DNA of 64,000 bases. Origin: Anaerosacchariphilus polymeriproducens. GTDB taxonomy: Bacteria; Bacillota; Clostridia; Lachnospirales; Lachnospiraceae. The stretch lies in the NCBI RefSeq assembly GCF_003363435.1, contig NZ_QRCT01000019.1, forward strand, positions 62,001 through 126,000, written 5' to 3'. The position numbers and the translations under genes were made by a program. Positions 61,946 through 64,000 of the stretch are shown piece by piece; positions within the stretch are counted from its first letter, which is position 1; each line of letters begins with the position of its first letter. A model generated the notes under the pieces. That model was not told where the DNA came from. It was given only the letters and a program-made list of their open reading frames with translations, and made no database searches.

Positions 61946-62648
61946 TCATTCTGCCTCCTAAAAAAAATTTTCCAACTTCACTTTTTATATAGTCATCTTT
62001 TAAGCCGTAAAACAACTGCCCCTTTCCTAAATGTAAAATATGTGTTGCATAAACAACTGCTTCTTTAATATCATGGCTGACCATGATAATCGTCCTGTCC
62101 TCTTTTTTATTTAATTTCTCAATCAATCGGTACATTTCAGCTGACATTACCGGGTCAAGTCCCGTTACCGGTTCATCTAGCACCAACAGTTTTCTTCCGG
62201 CACAAAGGGCTCTTGCCAATAGCACTCTCTGCTGTTGACCTCCGGATAATTCTCTATAGCATCTATTTTTTAAATCACCAATTTCCAAAAATTCTAATTG
62301 TTTCTTTGCATAATCTTTATCTGATTTTTTGTAAAAAGGAAGAAACCCCTGGTTATTAAGTCTTCCTGACAACACCACTTCAAAAACACTTGCAGGGAAA
62401 TCTCTCTGTACAATCGTTTGCTGCGACAGATAACCAATCTGTTTTTCCTTTAATCCATCGCCTAAAAATATACTGCCTGATGAAGGGTTCTTCAGTTGTA
62501 AGATTCCTTTTATCAAAGTACTCTTACCAGCTCCGTTTTCCCCTATAATACATACGAATTGTCCCTTTTCCACTTCAAAATTAAGATTTGAGATAACTGT
62601 CCTTCCTTCATAAGAGAAAGAAACATTCTTGCAATTGATCAGACTCAT
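61935..62648 (-). CDS. znuC: Zinc ABC transporter ATP-binding protein
   Basis: 237 residues. CIIGENGAGKSTLIKGIL (Walker A), LSGGQQQRVLLARALCAGRK (signature) and LLVLDEPVTGLDPVMS (Walker B) are present. It starts one base after the znuA stop. Confidence 0.92.
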   Translation of the reverse strand: MSLINCKNVSFSYEGRTVISNLNFEVEKGQFVCIIGENGAGKSTLIKGILQLKNPSSGSIFLGDGLKEKQIGYLSQQTIVQRDFPASVFEVVLSGRLNNQGFLPFYKKSDKDYAKKQLEFLEIGDLKNRCYRELSGGQQQRVLLARALCAGRKLLVLDEPVTGLDPVMSAEMYRLIEKLNKKEDRTIIMVSHDIKEAVVYATHILHLGKGQLFYGLKDDYIKSEVGKFFLGGRMNDT

Positions 62649-62649
62649 C

Positions 62650-63618
62650 TTAATTTAAGGCCTCCCTAAGTACTTTTGCATTCTGCTTCATAATTTCTAT
62701 GTAAGTAATTCCTTTCTCAAAATCATCCTTGCTGACATTATGAATTGCATGCAGAAGTTCCTTTTTGGCACCTGTTGCACTACAAATCGAATCACACATT
62801 TCTTCGTTCGAAAATTCAATATGAAATACCACCGGTATTTTATCTTCCTTCACTTTTTCTACCAACTTTGTGACCGTCTCTGCACTAGCCTCCGTTTCAG
62901 TCGCGCAGCCCGGAAACGCTGAATAATACTTCAATCCATATGCTTTTACAAAATTTCGGAACGGGAATCTATCACCAACGATAATTTCTTTTCTGGCTGC
63001 ATGATCAACAATATCTTGAAATTCGTGATCCAAATCGGCCAGTTGTTTCCTATAGAATTCTGTATTTTTCTTATAATCTTCTGCATGATTCGGATCTATT
63101 TCACAAAGTCTGTCGCAAAGCTTTTGAACAATCATAATCGTATATTTGGGAGATGTCCATACATGTGGATCTAATTCTTTTTCATTTGAATCCTCCGTCT
63201 GTACTGCATTTGTTTCACTTGTCTGTATTCCTTTTTGAGATGCTTTTACACATTCCATTAATGTAATCGATTTCTTCTCACTTTCTTTCATGGAATCTAA
63301 AATATCAGCCACCCATTGATTTGTTTCTCCACCAACATAAACGAATAGATCTGAATTCTGAATTTCTAAAATCTCTTGAGGCGTTGGCTCATAACTATGA
63401 CTTTCAGCCCCTGGTTTCAAAAGAAGTTTCAAATTAATATGGTCTCCTGCAATCTGACGAAGAAAGTCATATTCAGGGAAAATGGTAGCAACTACATTCA
63501 GCTTCCCATTATCTGCTTCTGCTTTCGTAGGTTCCGCTTTTTTTCCGCATGAAGTTAAAGCTACCAGCATAACCACGCATACCAGTAACATAAATATTTT
63601 TTTATATATTTTTCTCAT
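62650..63618 (-). CDS. znuA: Zinc-binding lipoprotein of the ABC transporter
   Basis: 322 residues. Signal peptide and lipobox ALTSCGKK. The metal histidines appear in AESHSYEPTPQEILEIQNS, ELDPHVWTSPKYTIMIV and KIPVVFHIEFSNEEMCD. No long His-rich loop is present; a short acidic linker (ETNAVQTEDSNEKEL) stands in its place. It is the first gene of znuA-znuC-znuB, behind TTGGAGGATTAAA. Confidence 0.92.
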   Translation of the reverse strand: MRKIYKKIFMLLVCVVMLVALTSCGKKAEPTKAEADNGKLNVVATIFPEYDFLRQIAGDHINLKLLLKPGAESHSYEPTPQEILEIQNSDLFVYVGGETNQWVADILDSMKESEKKSITLMECVKASQKGIQTSETNAVQTEDSNEKELDPHVWTSPKYTIMIVQKLCDRLCEIDPNHAEDYKKNTEFYRKQLADLDHEFQDIVDHAARKEIIVGDRFPFRNFVKAYGLKYYSAFPGCATETEASAETVTKLVEKVKEDKIPVVFHIEFSNEEMCDSICSATGAKKELLHAIHNVSKDDFEKGITYIEIMKQNAKVLREALN

Positions 63619-63670
63619 TTTAATCCTCCAATTTTAAATTAATTGCAATTATGAATAGAATAGCTTGTAT

Positions 63671-63973
63671 TCAATCATCCATTCTCACCTTTAATTTAAC
63701 CGGAGTTCTCAATAGAAATATTTGATTTTTAATGGGTAAACAAACTGCAGAAAAGCAGAAAAATACTATTAATAGAAGTACAGTTGGTATTGCCGATCCA
63801 ATTTCATTGATCAAAGCTTCTGCTCTTTTAATCGCTGCACATATCGGACATTTTTCACCTGTACAATGATGATTTAAATGTTTAATAATAAAACCATGAG
63901 AAAAGATTGGGAGGAAAAGAATTACAATTACAAGAAAGCATGTCAACATTCGTTTTTTATCCATTATTAACAT
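63671..63973 (-). CDS. Small two-helix membrane protein with Cys/His motif upstream of znuA
   Basis: 100 residues from the ATG behind AGGAGGTTACAA. Helices at residues ~6-22 (MLTCFLVIVILFLPIFSHGF) and ~53-75 (VLLLIVFFCFSAVCL). Between them is KHLNHHCTGEKCPICAAIKR, with two adjacent histidines and three cysteines, a plausible zinc site that would lie on one membrane face. It lies 52 bases ahead of znuA on the same strand. It may be a zinc sensor or accessory of the transporter; the family has no name I know. Confidence 0.7.
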   Translation of the reverse strand: MLIMDKKRMLTCFLVIVILFLPIFSHGFIIKHLNHHCTGEKCPICAAIKRAEALINEIGSAIPTVLLLIVFFCFSAVCLPIKNQIFLLRTPVKLKVRMDD

Positions 63974-64000
63974 TTGTAACCTCCTAAATGCCGTCATCCC

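Noticed and set aside
63619-63670. A Zur box ahead of znuA
   Set aside because: TTAATTGCAATTATGAAT is AT-rich and only partly symmetric; it does not fit the usual Zur pattern well enough to call.
1-64000. CRISPR array, tRNA, rRNA or prophage
   Set aside because: I looked for regular repeats, GGTTCGAATC-type T-loops and structural phage genes and saw none.

Overview
The window looks like chromosomal DNA of a low-GC, anaerobic, Gram-positive member of the Clostridia, most likely a gut Lachnospiraceae. The evidence is the AT-rich sequence, strong AGGAGG ribosome sites, T-box and lysine riboswitch leaders, the DapL route to diaminopimelate, a class III fructose-1,6-bisphosphatase, an archaeal-type AspRS with GatCAB, and an LtaS-type enzyme. 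No rRNA, tRNA, CRISPR array or intact prophage was seen.

Layout. 1-5.3 kb is an eroded accessory region: an FMN-reductase remnant, a flavodoxin and a LysR gene that have both lost their 5' ends and are fused back to back, a MqsR-like toxin with a zinc-finger/HTH/Panacea antitoxin, a decayed IS21-family element, and 5'-truncated P-loop and GNAT genes. 5.4-9.7 kb holds rlmD, a small acidic membrane protein and pcrA. 10.4-13.5 kb holds a DUF1836 regulator and a set made of a GntR-HTH/RCK_C regulator, a PII-like protein and a CPA2 cation/proton antiporter, with a perfect inverted repeat over the second promoter. 13.5-16.1 kb has a TrpR/YerC-like regulator, a PHP hydrolase and a sugar-dehydrogenase-type beta-propeller without a signal peptide. 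16.2-21.1 kb is the T-box-controlled aspS-gatCAB operon for Asn-tRNA(Asn) and Gln-tRNA(Gln) synthesis.

21.2-28.9 kb has a cysteine-desulfurase-like enzyme, then glnA, an ANTAR protein, dapF and dapL in one transcription direction behind an attenuator-like leader, then hisA (eukaryotic type) with a CDF transporter. 29.2-34.7 kb has a soluble PocR/chemoreceptor protein, an acidic lipoprotein and an ABC/GldG/DUF4340 operon. 34.9-39 kb is a lysine-riboswitch operon, dapA-dapB-fbp. 39-44.1 kb has cobO, a tandem-OB SSB, asnB, a YeeE/YedE pair and a short cis-prenyltransferase.

The most distinctive system is at 45.3-48.3 kb: a radical-SAM RiPP operon (CcpM-like maturase, two accessory proteins, and a 57-residue precursor with a five-tyrosine/cysteine-type core cluster placed last), followed by a terminator and then a separate cysteine-rich protein gene. 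Just upstream sit ccdA and a membrane-anchored TlpA/ResA thioredoxin, which could supply thiol redox control. 50-52 kb is an LtaS-type enzyme. 52.2-59.1 kb is a full arginine-to-spermidine gene set (aguA, aguB, speA, speE, carboxyspermidine dehydrogenase, nspC). 59.4-60.4 kb is a secreted FN3-like protein. 60.4-64 kb is a zinc-uptake locus (znuA, znuC, znuB, a CPYC lipoprotein and a small Cys/His membrane protein).

Together the window links aspartate-family metabolism (dapA, dapB, dapL, dapF, asnB, aspS/gatCAB, carboxyspermidine synthesis from aspartate semialdehyde) and nitrogen control (glnA), with several RNA-based switches.
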